Source of the DNA: Bacillota bacterium
Lineage (GTDB): Bacteria > Bacillota > Clostridia > Peptostreptococcales > Anaerovoracaceae
Direction: 5' to 3'
NCBI GenBank assembly: GCA_023415235.1
Contig: JAEZLP010000035.1
Coordinates: 62,001-126,000, forward strand
Length of the DNA stretch: 64,000 nucleotides
The number at the start of each line of letters is the position of its first letter. The first letter of the stretch is position 1. A program made the position numbers and the translations under genes. Below the pieces are notes generated by a model, which was given only the letters and a program-made list of their open reading frames with translations, was not told the origin of the DNA and searched no databases. This document shows, in pieces, positions 31,730 to 40,785 of the stretch.

Positions 31730-34675
31730 ATGATACGCAGCTCAGTCCGTCTCATTTCTATTTTTTTGTCCCTATTGCTCATATCTTCTTTGCTGATCCT
31801 GTCAACGGAGAAATCCTATGCTTTGCCTGCGGGAACCTATCACGATATCGATGATAATCGTACGATCCGGGTCGCGCAGATCGATCTATCCAATTTTTAC
31901 GATTACGACAGAAAGGGCCCCATCGGAGGCTACGGTTTTGAATATCTCGAAAAGATCGCAAGCTACACCGGATGGAAATACGAATTCGTTCCAGTCACGC
32001 GGGAACGGGGCCTGGAGATGCTGGAATCAGGAGAAATCGACTTGATGGCTCCACTGGTCTTATCTGACGATTTAGAAGGTCGATACGACTTTTCCGGTCA
32101 GGAAATCGGATTGAATTACACTGTACTCTGTGTCGCCATTGAGGATTCCCAAACCGCCTACAATGATTTCAGCGCCATTGACGGAATGAAGGTGGGCATG
32201 CTGGCAAAGGATACAGGGGCGAAAAAACTGGTGGAATACCAGCAGGAGCATGGTTTCAAAACGAAAACCATTCCCTTTGACAATCAAGCCGCTTTGCTCA
32301 AGGCGCTTCATGACGGCAAACTGGACGCTATCCTGACAACCAGTCTGGAGAAAAGGCCTACGGAACGCATTGTTGCCAGGTTTTCCCCTGAGCCCTATTA
32401 CATCATAACAGCCAAGGGACGCAACGATATCCTGATCCCGTTGAACGATGCTCTGTCTGCCATCAAGTCCGACAATCCCTATTATGATTATGAGCTGCAG
32501 AAAAAGTACTATGCCTGGGAAGAACAAACGGTACCGATTTTTTCAAGAGCGGAAAAGGAATATATTAAAAATGCCGGCATACTGAAGGTCGTATATGACC
32601 CGGTATGGGCGCCGATCGAGTACTATGATGAGGAGACGGGGAAATTCTCCGGGATCAACGCCGATATCTTTCAGTTGATCAGCGAAATGACAGGCCTCCG
32701 ATTCTCCTTTGTCAGAACGGATTCCTACGCTGAGTCGCTGAGGCAGATTGCCGATTACGAAGCGGACATCCTGACAGGAATCGACAACGATATCCATTGG
32801 GCGAACCAGCATAATCTGATGCTGTCAGATCCCTATCTTGTCGCGTCCATCGTGCTTGTAAAAAACGAGCGGGTTCATGATCTGACGAATGTCACCGCTG
32901 CCTTGGCTCAGGATTATCTGGCCGCAACGGAGTATGTGAAAAAAACCAACTCCCATATCAAAATCAGGTATTACGACTCACCCCGGGACTGCTTTGAGGC
33001 CGTCAACAGAGGCGAGGCGGATATCACCTATGCCAACAGCTACGTTGCGGAGCAGTTGATGGAAAATCCCAGATTCAACATGCTGTCTATCGTGGAAACC
33101 GTCAACCTGGAAGATCGGCTATGCATCGGGCTCTCCGATTCTCTCGATCCGGTTCTGTTGTCCATATTGAACAAATCAATCCACAGCATAACGGATACCC
33201 AGCTGAACAGCATCATATTTGAGCACACCGTCAACCAGCAGCCGGAAATCAATCTGCAATATGTACTGTATAATAACCCCCGCTTTCTGTTCCTGTTCAT
33301 GCTCGGCATCTTTCTGGCCAGCACCTCCGTCATGATTATCATAATTTTAATCAAGAACAGGCACAACAGGGATATGAAAAAGATCGCATATCTGGACAGC
33401 GTCACCGGCACCTGGAATTACAACAAATTTAAGGTGGACGCGTATCAGCTGCTCAAGAACGCCAAGAATAGGGAGTATGCGATCGCCTATCTTGATATTT
33501 ACAGATTTTCCTATATAAACGACACCTTCGGTTACAAGGCCGGAGACACCATATTGTCCGAGGTGGCAAGGGAGCTTCAGGCTGCCATAAAGGAGACGGA
33601 AGCCACGGCCAGACTGGCGGCGGATAACTTTGTCTGCCTTCTGGAATACGAGGACGACAATGCCATTGTGGAACGGGGAAAGATCTTCCAGCAGCGGTGC
33701 GATGAACGTCTGAGTAAAGTGAACAGCCGCTACAAGGTTTATTTTACCACTGCAATCTACAAGGTCAGACGGGGAGAAGCAGACATTCCCGCCCTTGTGG
33801 GGAAGGCGGATCTTGCCCATAAGACCTTGAATGATGCTAGAAAGTCCTCTATGGTCTTTTACAACGATCAAATCCGCAAGGAATTTCTCAGACGGAAAAA
33901 CCTGGAGAGCGACATGGCGGCCTCTCTGAATCAGGGTAATTTTCAGATCTATTTCCAACCAAAGTTTGACCTTTCCAGCGGCGGACTTGTAGGGATGGAA
34001 GCGCTGACCCGCTGGCTTCACCCCACCGAAGGGTTGATCACGCCGGTCCATTTTATTTCCCTGTTTGAAAGCAATGGGTTTATTCTGGAGCTTGATTTCT
34101 ATGTGTACGAAAAGGTATGCCGGATTCTCAGAAATTGGATGGATGAGGGAAAAGAGGTTTTGCCGGTATCAGTGAATGTATCCCGGGCTCATTTGACGAA
34201 CCATCAATTCGGAGCCCATCTAAAGGCCTTGACGGACCAGTACGGGATCGATCCTGGCCTTATAGAGCTGGAGCTGACGGAAAGCATTTTGCTGGACAAT
34301 ACAGAGGAAGCCGTTTCCTTGATCCAGGAGCTAAAGAGTCTTGGCTTCCCCATCCACATCGACGATTTCGGTTCCGGGTACTCTTCCCTGAACCTGTTGA
34401 AGGATCTTGCCGCTATTGTTGACGTTCTGAAGCTGGACAAGGAATTTTTCCGAAAGGGCAGCATGAACGAAAAAGATAAAACCATCGTCAAAGGAATTAT
34501 TCGAATCGCAAGAGAACTGAATCTAAGGATCCTTTCCGAGGGGGTCGAGACACGGGAACAGGCGGAATTTCTTATTTCCTCCGGCTGCCATATGGCCCAG
34601 GGATACTATTATGCCAGACCGATGCCCGTGGAAGAATTTGAGAATATGAAAGAAATAGAAATAGGAAAGAATTAA
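31730..34675 (+). CDS. Membrane sensor: two solute-binding domains, degenerate GGDEF, EAL
   Basis: About 981 residues from ATG 31730 (AGGAG upstream, promoter just before). N-terminal signal anchor IFLSLLLISSLLIL; two SBP_bac_3-like extracellular domains (about 35-270 and 275-500); transmembrane helix near residues 530-555. Then a GGDEF fold in which the signature reads AADNF, so cyclase activity is unlikely, and a C-terminal EAL domain (about 735-980). The EAL domain keeps GMEALTRW, VSVNVSR, LELTESIL, IDDFGSGYSSL, LKLDK and LSEGVETREQ. It should hydrolyse c-di-GMP under control of a bound small solute such as an amino acid (inference). Confidence 0.9.
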   Translation: MIRSSVRLISIFLSLLLISSLLILSTEKSYALPAGTYHDIDDNRTIRVAQIDLSNFYDYDRKGPIGGYGFEYLEKIASYTGWKYEFVPVTRERGLEMLESGEIDLMAPLVLSDDLEGRYDFSGQEIGLNYTVLCVAIEDSQTAYNDFSAIDGMKVGMLAKDTGAKKLVEYQQEHGFKTKTIPFDNQAALLKALHDGKLDAILTTSLEKRPTERIVARFSPEPYYIITAKGRNDILIPLNDALSAIKSDNPYYDYELQKKYYAWEEQTVPIFSRAEKEYIKNAGILKVVYDPVWAPIEYYDEETGKFSGINADIFQLISEMTGLRFSFVRTDSYAESLRQIADYEADILTGIDNDIHWANQHNLMLSDPYLVASIVLVKNERVHDLTNVTAALAQDYLAATEYVKKTNSHIKIRYYDSPRDCFEAVNRGEADITYANSYVAEQLMENPRFNMLSIVETVNLEDRLCIGLSDSLDPVLLSILNKSIHSITDTQLNSIIFEHTVNQQPEINLQYVLYNNPRFLFLFMLGIFLASTSVMIIIILIKNRHNRDMKKIAYLDSVTGTWNYNKFKVDAYQLLKNAKNREYAIAYLDIYRFSYINDTFGYKAGDTILSEVARELQAAIKETEATARLAADNFVCLLEYEDDNAIVERGKIFQQRCDERLSKVNSRYKVYFTTAIYKVRRGEADIPALVGKADLAHKTLNDARKSSMVFYNDQIRKEFLRRKNLESDMAASLNQGNFQIYFQPKFDLSSGGLVGMEALTRWLHPTEGLITPVHFISLFESNGFILELDFYVYEKVCRILRNWMDEGKEVLPVSVNVSRAHLTNHQFGAHLKALTDQYGIDPGLIELELTESILLDNTEEAVSLIQELKSLGFPIHIDDFGSGYSSLNLLKDLAAIVDVLKLDKEFFRKGSMNEKDKTIVKGIIRIARELNLRILSEGVETREQAEFLISSGCHMAQGYYYARPMPVEEFENMKEIEIGKN

Positions 34676-34678
34676 AAT

Positions 34679-35629
34679 ATGAACAAAAAATTACGTGAAA
34701 ACTTGATGTTGTTTTTCGCTGCTCTGATCTGGGGCTCATCCTTTGTGGCCCAGAAAGCGGGCATGGAATATATCGGGCCCTTTACCTTTAACGGAATCCG
34801 GTTCCTGATCGGATCTCTTGTTTTGATCCCCGTCATTCTGGCGATGGATGCATGGAAAAAGAAAAACGGGAATGAAAACAGCGGGATGGAGCCTGAGAAA
34901 AAAAGCGACAGGAAGACGCTGATTGTTGGAGGCATTTCCTGCGGCGTCGTCCTGTTTGTCGCGGGTTCCCTGCAGCAGATCGGCATACAATATACCACTG
35001 CGGGCAAGGCTGGCTTCATTACTGCTTTATATATCGTCCTGGTCCCGATTCTCGGCCTGTTGATCGGTCGGAAGGTGCGGCTGGTCCTCTGGGTTTCCGT
35101 GGCCCTGGCCGCCGTCGGACTTTACCTGCTTTGCATCACCGGGAGCTTTACCATCGGCTGGGGTGATCTTCTGGTGATCGCCGGCGCCTTCGGATTTGCA
35201 GTGCACATCCTGGTCATAGACCACTTTTCACCCAAAGCGGACGGAGTAAAGCTTTCCTGCATCCAGTTTCTCACAGCAGGACTTCTTTCCGTTCCGTTCA
35301 TGCTTGGATGGGAAGCCATCCATTGGCCCAGCATCATCAATTGCGCCCGGCCGATCCTATACTCCGGCGTCATGTCCTGCGGCGTCGCCTATACCCTACA
35401 GGTAGTGGCTCAGAGAAATACGGAACCGACGGTTGCCTCTCTTATTCTGTCACTGGAATCGGTATTTGCGGTAATCTCCGGCATCCTTCTGCTCGGTGAA
35501 CGGATATCCCTGCGGGAATTTTTGGGCTGCGCCATCATGATGGCAGCAATTCTTCTTGCTCAGCTTCCTTCCAAACAGGTGCCTCCTGAGAACCCGGAAG
35601 CTTCATCCGCCTCCCCGAATTCGAAATGA
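34679..35629 (+). CDS. EamA-family (DMT) transporter
   Basis: 316 residues with ten predicted helices in two EamA repeats (first: FFAALIWGSSFVAQKAGM; second beginning at GDLLVIAGAFGFAVHILVID; LILSLESVFAVISGILLLGE near the end). These carriers move metabolites or amino acids out of or into the cell; the substrate is not predictable. It starts 3 bp after the c-di-GMP protein. A charged insertion (WKKKNGNENSGMEPEKKS) lies between helices 2 and 3. Confidence 0.88.
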   Translation: MNKKLRENLMLFFAALIWGSSFVAQKAGMEYIGPFTFNGIRFLIGSLVLIPVILAMDAWKKKNGNENSGMEPEKKSDRKTLIVGGISCGVVLFVAGSLQQIGIQYTTAGKAGFITALYIVLVPILGLLIGRKVRLVLWVSVALAAVGLYLLCITGSFTIGWGDLLVIAGAFGFAVHILVIDHFSPKADGVKLSCIQFLTAGLLSVPFMLGWEAIHWPSIINCARPILYSGVMSCGVAYTLQVVAQRNTEPTVASLILSLESVFAVISGILLLGERISLREFLGCAIMMAAILLAQLPSKQVPPENPEASSASPNSK

Positions 35630-35639
35630 ATCCGCTTCC

Positions 35640-35667
35640 TTATTATGAAGCCATTCCCTCATAATAA
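35640..35667. terminator. AT-rich palindrome between convergent EamA and leuB genes
   Basis: TTATTATGA / TCATAATAA arms with a 10-nt loop between two convergent genes. Low GC makes it a weak terminator candidate. Confidence 0.4.
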
Positions 35668-35676
35668 ATCTTTCCC

Positions 35677-36750
35677 TTATTTGATGGCGTCCGCAATCCT
35701 GTCTCCCGCCTCTTTTGTTCCCAGGAACTCTTTGCCCGGACTCATGATATCCGAGGTTCTTCCTCCTGCCGACAGAACGGATTTTACAGCGGCTTCCACA
35801 TCATCGGCTTCTTTGGAAAGGCCGAAGGTATAGCGCAGCATCATTGCGGCGGATAATATGGTAGCCATGGGATTTGCCTTGTTCTGTCCAGCTATATCCG
35901 GCGCGGAACCGTGAACCGGCTCATACATGCCAAAATTGCCCTTTGCCAGGCTGGCTGACGGCAGCATTCCGATGGACCCGGTAATCATGCTGGCTTCGTC
36001 GGAAAGGATGTCTCCGAAGATGTTGCTCGTAACGATGACGTCAAACTGCTTTGGGTTTCTTACCATCTGCATGGCCGCATTGTCGATATACATATGGGAG
36101 AGCTCCACCTCCGGGTAATCCGAGGCGACCTGGGTGACCACGCTTCTCCACAGCCTGGAGCTTTCCAGGACGTTGGCCTTGTCAACGCTGGTCAGCTTCC
36201 GGTTTCGCTTCATTGCCATATCAAAGGCTACCACGGCGATACGCCTGACTTCCTCTTCGGAGTACTGCTCCACATCATAGGCGGCCCTGCCCATTTCCGT
36301 GTCCTTGAAGCCCTTTTCTCCGAAGTAGATCCCGCCGGTCAATTCCCGAACGACGACGATGTCCAAGCCGCCTTCTATAATTTCAGGCTTCAGGGGACAA
36401 GCATCCGCCAGTTCGGTAAAGAGCAGCGCCGGTCTCAGGTTCGCAAACAGACCCAGCTCCTTTCTCAAGCCCAGCAGGGCCCGCTCCGGTCTCTGATCTC
36501 CCGGCAGAGTATCCCATTTCCAGCCTCCCACTGCGCCGAGAAGAACAGCGTCGCTGTTTTTACATACCTCAACCGTCTCTGCGGGCAGGCATTCTCCCAC
36601 CGCATCGATGGCGGCTCCGCCGGCAAGAACGGTGGTATATTCAAACTGATGGCCGTATTTTTTCCCGACCTTATCCAGCACCTTCACCGCTTCCGCTACC
36701 ACGTCCGGGCCGATTCCGTCTCCGGGGACCAGTGCGATTTTATAATTCAT
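35677..36750 (-). CDS. leuB: 3-isopropylmalate dehydrogenase LeuB
   Basis: 357 residues. It oxidatively decarboxylates 3-isopropylmalate with NAD+. IALVPGDGIGPDV (start), RPERALLGLRKELGLFANLRP (substrate), VVRELTGGIYFGEKG, DKANVLESSRLWR, and GSAPDIAGQNKANP are present. Last gene of leuA-C-D-B; ATG overlaps the leuD stop by 4 bp. Confidence 0.96.
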   Translation of the reverse strand: MNYKIALVPGDGIGPDVVAEAVKVLDKVGKKYGHQFEYTTVLAGGAAIDAVGECLPAETVEVCKNSDAVLLGAVGGWKWDTLPGDQRPERALLGLRKELGLFANLRPALLFTELADACPLKPEIIEGGLDIVVVRELTGGIYFGEKGFKDTEMGRAAYDVEQYSEEEVRRIAVVAFDMAMKRNRKLTSVDKANVLESSRLWRSVVTQVASDYPEVELSHMYIDNAAMQMVRNPKQFDVIVTSNIFGDILSDEASMITGSIGMLPSASLAKGNFGMYEPVHGSAPDIAGQNKANPMATILSAAMMLRYTFGLSKEADDVEAAVKSVLSAGGRTSDIMSPGKEFLGTKEAGDRIADAIK

Positions 36751-37235
36751 CTGTTTTCTCCCTCTTTCTTCACATAATTGACAAGACCGCCGTATTCAAT
36801 GATTCTGCTGATAAATTCAGGAAATGGTTCCGCCTGGTAGTTTTCGTTCTTTGTAATATTTCTGATTTCTCCCGTCTTGAAATCGACCTCTACCTCATCG
36901 CCGGCTTCAATCTTCCTGGCCGCCTCTTCACATTCCAGAATCGGAAGTCCGGTATTGAAGGAATTCCGATAGAAAATCCGCGCAAAGGTGGGAGCGATGA
37001 CACAGCTCACTCCGGCGGCTTTAATCGCAATCGGCGCGTGCTCTCTTGAAGAGCCGCAGCCGAAGTTTTTGCCGGCTACAATGATATCTCCCTTCTTGAC
37101 CTGATTGACAAAGTCCGCGTCGATATCCTCCATGCAGTGCTTTGCCAGTTCCGCTGGATCCGAGGTATTCAGATGTCTTGCCGGGATGATGACATCCGTG
37201 TCTACGTTCTCTCCGTATTTAAAAACTTTACCCAT
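36747..37235 (-). CDS. leuD: 3-isopropylmalate dehydratase small subunit LeuD
   Basis: 162 residues; the short archaeal/clostridial form. VFKYGENVDTDVIIPARHL and FGCGSSREHAPIAIKAAG are its signatures. Works with LeuC to isomerise 2- to 3-isopropylmalate. Lies 12 bp after leuC. Confidence 0.95.
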   Translation of the reverse strand: MGKVFKYGENVDTDVIIPARHLNTSDPAELAKHCMEDIDADFVNQVKKGDIIVAGKNFGCGSSREHAPIAIKAAGVSCVIAPTFARIFYRNSFNTGLPILECEEAARKIEAGDEVEVDFKTGEIRNITKNENYQAEPFPEFISRIIEYGGLVNYVKKEGENR

Positions 37236-37247
37236 GTCGCTCTCCTC

Positions 37248-38528
37248 CTATTTCAGGTTTTCCGGGTTGAAAATTCTGCCGGCAACAGCGGACGCCGCGG
37301 CGACTGCCGGGCTGGCTAGATAGATTTCCGAATCCACGTGTCCCATTCTGCCTACGAAATTGCGGTTTGTTGTGGCAATCGCCCGTTCCCCTGCCGCAAG
37401 GATCCCCATATGTCCGCCGAGGCAAGGCCCGCAAGTGGGGGTGGAGAATACCGCTCCCGCCTTGATGAAGATTTCCGCATACCCCTTTTTAACACATTCC
37501 AGATAAATCTGCTGGGTTCCCGGGAATATAATGCATCTTAAGTTCTTAGCCACTTTTCTGCCCTTCAGAATCTTTGCCGTCACTTCCATATCTTCCATTC
37601 TTCCGTTAGTGCAGGAGCCGATGACCACCTGATCGATTTTGACGTCGCCTACTTCGTCGATGGTCCTGGTGTTTTCCGGCAGATGGGGAAATGCCACCGT
37701 AGGCCTGATTTTGGAAAGGTCTATCACGTAGGTCTCATCGTAGACCGCATCCTCGTCGGGGCTGTATATTTTGATCTTTTTCTTGAAGGCCTTGTTCTTG
37801 TTTTTATGTTCCTTCATATATTCCTTCGTCCTGTCGTCAACCATGAAGATGCCGTTCTTGGCTCCGGCTTCAATGGCCATGTTGGCCATGGCAAGCCTGT
37901 CGTCCATGGAAAGATGCGCGAGGCCGGGGCCCATGAATTCCATGGATTTGTAGAGAGCTCCGTCCACGCCGATCATGCCGATGATGTGAAGGATTACATC
38001 CTTGCCGCTGACCCATTTGGTCGGTTTTCCCACCAGTTCAAACTTGATGGCGGAAGGGACCTTGAACCAGGCCTTCCCCCGGGCCATTCCCGCTGCCATA
38101 TCTGTTGAGCCGATGCCGGTGGCGAAGGCGCCCAGCGCGCCATAGGTACAGGTATGGGAGTCGGCTCCGATGACCGCGTCACCGGCCACCACGATGCCCT
38201 TTTCCGGAAGCAGCGCATGCTCGATTCCCATTTCTCCCACTTCGAAGTAGTTTTCAATATCCTGTTCGACGGCAAACTCCCGGAGCATCTTGCACTGCTC
38301 CGCCGCCTTGATATCCTTGTTGGGGGTGAAATGATCCGGCACCAGCACGACCTTGGTCCGGTCAAAGACCTTTTCTGCTCCCATCTTCTGAAATTCTTTT
38401 ATAGCAACGGGTCCGGTAATATCATTGGCCAAAACCACATCCAGATCCGCCTCGATAAACTGGCCGGCCTTGACTTCCGAAAGGCCTGCGTGGGCAGCCA
38501 GTATTTTTTGTGTCATCGTCATTCCCAT
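37248..38528 (-). CDS. leuC: 3-isopropylmalate dehydratase large subunit LeuC
   Basis: 426 residues, aconitase family. VIGADSHTCTYGALGAFATG holds the His/Thr site. The [4Fe-4S] cysteines are in VIGSCTNGR and FSTPTCGPCLGGHMG. ATG 38528 or ATG 38522 both fit the ribosome site. Sits between leuA (21 bp) and leuD (12 bp). Confidence 0.95.
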   Translation of the reverse strand: MGMTMTQKILAAHAGLSEVKAGQFIEADLDVVLANDITGPVAIKEFQKMGAEKVFDRTKVVLVPDHFTPNKDIKAAEQCKMLREFAVEQDIENYFEVGEMGIEHALLPEKGIVVAGDAVIGADSHTCTYGALGAFATGIGSTDMAAGMARGKAWFKVPSAIKFELVGKPTKWVSGKDVILHIIGMIGVDGALYKSMEFMGPGLAHLSMDDRLAMANMAIEAGAKNGIFMVDDRTKEYMKEHKNKNKAFKKKIKIYSPDEDAVYDETYVIDLSKIRPTVAFPHLPENTRTIDEVGDVKIDQVVIGSCTNGRMEDMEVTAKILKGRKVAKNLRCIIFPGTQQIYLECVKKGYAEIFIKAGAVFSTPTCGPCLGGHMGILAAGERAIATTNRNFVGRMGHVDSEIYLASPAVAAASAVAGRIFNPENLK

Positions 38529-38549
38529 CTTCCTGTTCCTCCAATCTGT

Positions 38550-40070
38550 TTAATCAAGGTTCTTATCGTAAATCATCTTGTTGACCGCGTTGATGTAGGC
38601 ATGTATGCTTGCTTCAATGATATCCATGGAAAGACCCCTGCCGGAGAAGATATTTCCATCCGTATCGCTGATCTTGACCAGAGCGTCGCCCAAGGCGTCC
38701 TCGCCTTCCGTAACGGACTGGATCTGATAATCCTCCAGGTTGAAATCCATACCGACGATTTTTTCGATGGCCTTAAAGGATGCATCGATGGGACCTTCGC
38801 CCCTGGATACCTTTTCTATGGGTTTTCCGTCCTTCATCATGTTGATGACCGCGGTTGAAGTGATGGTGTTTCCGCTGTTTATGACAAAGCTGTTCAGGGA
38901 GAAGGTCTTCGGAACCTGTACGGATTCCTTGGAAATCAGGGCCTCAATATCCCGGTCGTACACGGATTTTTTCTTGTCAGCCAGCTCCTTGAACTTGTTG
39001 AACATTCTGTCGATCTCCGGTTCGGACAAATCGTAGCCCAGAGTTTTGATCTTGTCTCTGAACGCATGCTTTCCGGAGTGTTTTCCCAGCACCAGATTGC
39101 TGTGGGTAAGCCCGATGGACTCCGGCTTCATGATCTCATAGGTTTCCTTGTTCTTCATTACGCCGTGCTGGTGGATGCCCGCTTCATGGGCAAAGGCATT
39201 CTCCCCGACGATTGCTTTATTGGGCTGCACCTTGACCCCCGTGATCCTGGACAGCAGACTGGAGGAGCGCATGATTTCCGTTGTAACGATTCGGGTATCC
39301 GCGTTGAGGATATCCTTTCTGGTGTGAAGTGCCATGACGATCTCTTCCATTGCCGCATTTCCCGCTCTTTCTCCAATCCCGTTGATGGTGCACTCGATCT
39401 GAGTCGCGCCGGCCTTGATGGCAGCCAGCGAATTGGCCACAGCCAGCCCAAGATCATTGTGGCAGTGGGATGAGAGGGTTACGTTTACCAGGGACGGCGC
39501 ATTTTCCTGCACCTTCATGAGAAAGTCGTAGTATTCGTCCGGGGTGGTATAGCCAACGGTATCGGGCAGATTGATGGTCGTTGCGCCGGCCTTGATTACT
39601 CCTTCGATGACCCGGGCAAGGAAGATCGGGTCGCTTCTGGTGGCGTCTTCGGCGGACCATTCAATGTCGCTGCAGTACCGCTTTGCATGCTTTACCATGG
39701 CGACGGCTCTTTCATAAACCTCATCGGGCGTCATCAGCAGTTTGTATTCCATGTGAATCGGAGAGGTTGCGATAAAGGTGTGGATTCTTGGAGATACCGC
39801 CTTAGAAACGGCCTCCCACGCTCTGTCGATATCCTCCACAGTTGCCCTCGCAAGACTTGCGACGGTGCATTCCTTTATGGTTTCGGCTACGGTTCTGACC
39901 GAAATGAAATCTCCCGGCGAGGAAATCGCAAAGCCTGCCTCAATAATATCCACTCTCATTTTTTCCAACTGTTTCGCCATTTCGATCTTTTCTTTCAGGT
40001 TCATGCTGCAGCCAGGCGACTGCTCTCCATCCCTTAATGTGGTGTCAAAAATTCTGATCATTTCTGTCAT
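38550..40070 (-). CDS. leuA: 2-isopropylmalate synthase LeuA
   Basis: 506 residues. It condenses acetyl-CoA and 2-oxoisovalerate. RIFDTTLRDGEQSPG (metal site), LSSHCHNDLGLAVANSLAA, and GERAGNAAMEE define the DRE-TIM catalytic domain. GIHQHGVMKNKETYEIM and the C-terminal residues from about 370 form the leucine-feedback domain. First gene after the T-box leader. Citramalate synthase is the main alternative but the operon with leuCDB and a leucine-type T-box supports LeuA. Confidence 0.94.
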   Translation of the reverse strand: MTEMIRIFDTTLRDGEQSPGCSMNLKEKIEMAKQLEKMRVDIIEAGFAISSPGDFISVRTVAETIKECTVASLARATVEDIDRAWEAVSKAVSPRIHTFIATSPIHMEYKLLMTPDEVYERAVAMVKHAKRYCSDIEWSAEDATRSDPIFLARVIEGVIKAGATTINLPDTVGYTTPDEYYDFLMKVQENAPSLVNVTLSSHCHNDLGLAVANSLAAIKAGATQIECTINGIGERAGNAAMEEIVMALHTRKDILNADTRIVTTEIMRSSSLLSRITGVKVQPNKAIVGENAFAHEAGIHQHGVMKNKETYEIMKPESIGLTHSNLVLGKHSGKHAFRDKIKTLGYDLSEPEIDRMFNKFKELADKKKSVYDRDIEALISKESVQVPKTFSLNSFVINSGNTITSTAVINMMKDGKPIEKVSRGEGPIDASFKAIEKIVGMDFNLEDYQIQSVTEGEDALGDALVKISDTDGNIFSGRGLSMDIIEASIHAYINAVNKMIYDKNLD

Positions 40071-40130
40071 TGTTCTTTCCTCCTTACAAACGATTGGTTC
40101 GCTTCAGTCGGATCCGTTCCGTTTCACCAC

Positions 40131-40446
40131 GAAAAAAATCCCTGAAGCTTTTTTTGAAAGCTCCAGGGACGATAGTATTTACCGCGGTACCACCCTGATT
40201 ACTGTTATGTAACAGTCAACTCACCGGATTCCAACAAATCCTCGGCCTTGATAACGGGGCCTGCCGGGACACCTTAATAGCTTGCGCGTTAGGGCTCCTG
40301 CTCGGGAGCGAGATTATTCTTTTCTGCGTATCGGTTCGCAGCATCCACCGACTCTCTGTAACGCTTTCGTTGAAAAAAATAAGAACTCCGTCATTGCATT
40401 TCTCGCTCGCCTGCAGCTTGATTCTCAGGCCACGCGAGCTGTTATT
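40131..40446 (-). promoter_or_regulatory. T-box leader of the leu operon (specifier likely CUC, Leu)
   Basis: The minus strand holds the T-box sequence GGGTGGTACCGCGGTAAATACT (40196-40175), a competing terminator, and a Stem I region beginning AGAGAGTCGG. A CUC triplet at 40312-40310 sits in AAUCUCGCUCCCGAG on the 3' side of Stem I, fitting a leucine specifier. Uncharged tRNA-Leu would favour read-through into leuACDB. Confidence 0.92.
40132..40168 (-). terminator. T-box terminator
   Basis: TCCCTGGAGCTTT / AAAGCTTCAGGGA stem followed by TTTTTTT on the minus strand, directly after the T-box sequence. Confidence 0.9.
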
Positions 40447-40452
40447 GGTAGT

Positions 40453-40481
40453 AGTATATTAAATTCGGTTTCTTTTGTCAA
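40453..40481 (-). promoter_or_regulatory. leu operon promoter
   Basis: Minus strand TTGACA (40481-40476), 17-bp spacer, TATACT (40458-40453). Confidence 0.88.
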
Positions 40482-40509
40482 TGACTTTTTTCAGGGCCAA
40501 TCTCATGAA

Positions 40510-40704
40510 TTATTCCGGCTTGCCCATATATTCATCATGAATCTTTTCCGGCTCGGCCTTGTGATCTACTTCATATTCTTCGCCGCTTGGGGCTTTGATA
40601 TCGTTGAGTTCTTCTTCCCCCTTAACGATTTCACAGATCGTTCCGTCTAAATATTCGTCGATTTCTTTATCGTTTCCGCAAGGATTCTTTCTTTCTTCTA
40701 CCAT
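40510..40704 (-). CDS. Small acidic protein of unknown function
   Basis: 64 residues from ATG 40704 (MVEERKNPCGND), with AAAGGAG 11 bp upstream; an upstream ATG at 40734 would put the ribosome site inside the frame. Strongly acidic and hydrophilic, one Cys, no membrane segment or signal. It stands alone between the leu promoter and putP. I do not recognise the family; the ribosome site and low-complexity acidic composition make it a probable but unproven gene. Confidence 0.55.
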   Translation of the reverse strand: MVEERKNPCGNDKEIDEYLDGTICEIVKGEEELNDIKAPSGEEYEVDHKAEPEKIHDEYMGKPE

Positions 40705-40785
40705 ATGCTTCAACTCTCCTTTCTTATTGTGCAAAATAATTATGTAACTATTGTATACCCAAGAATGGAGAGGTACAATCAGCTT

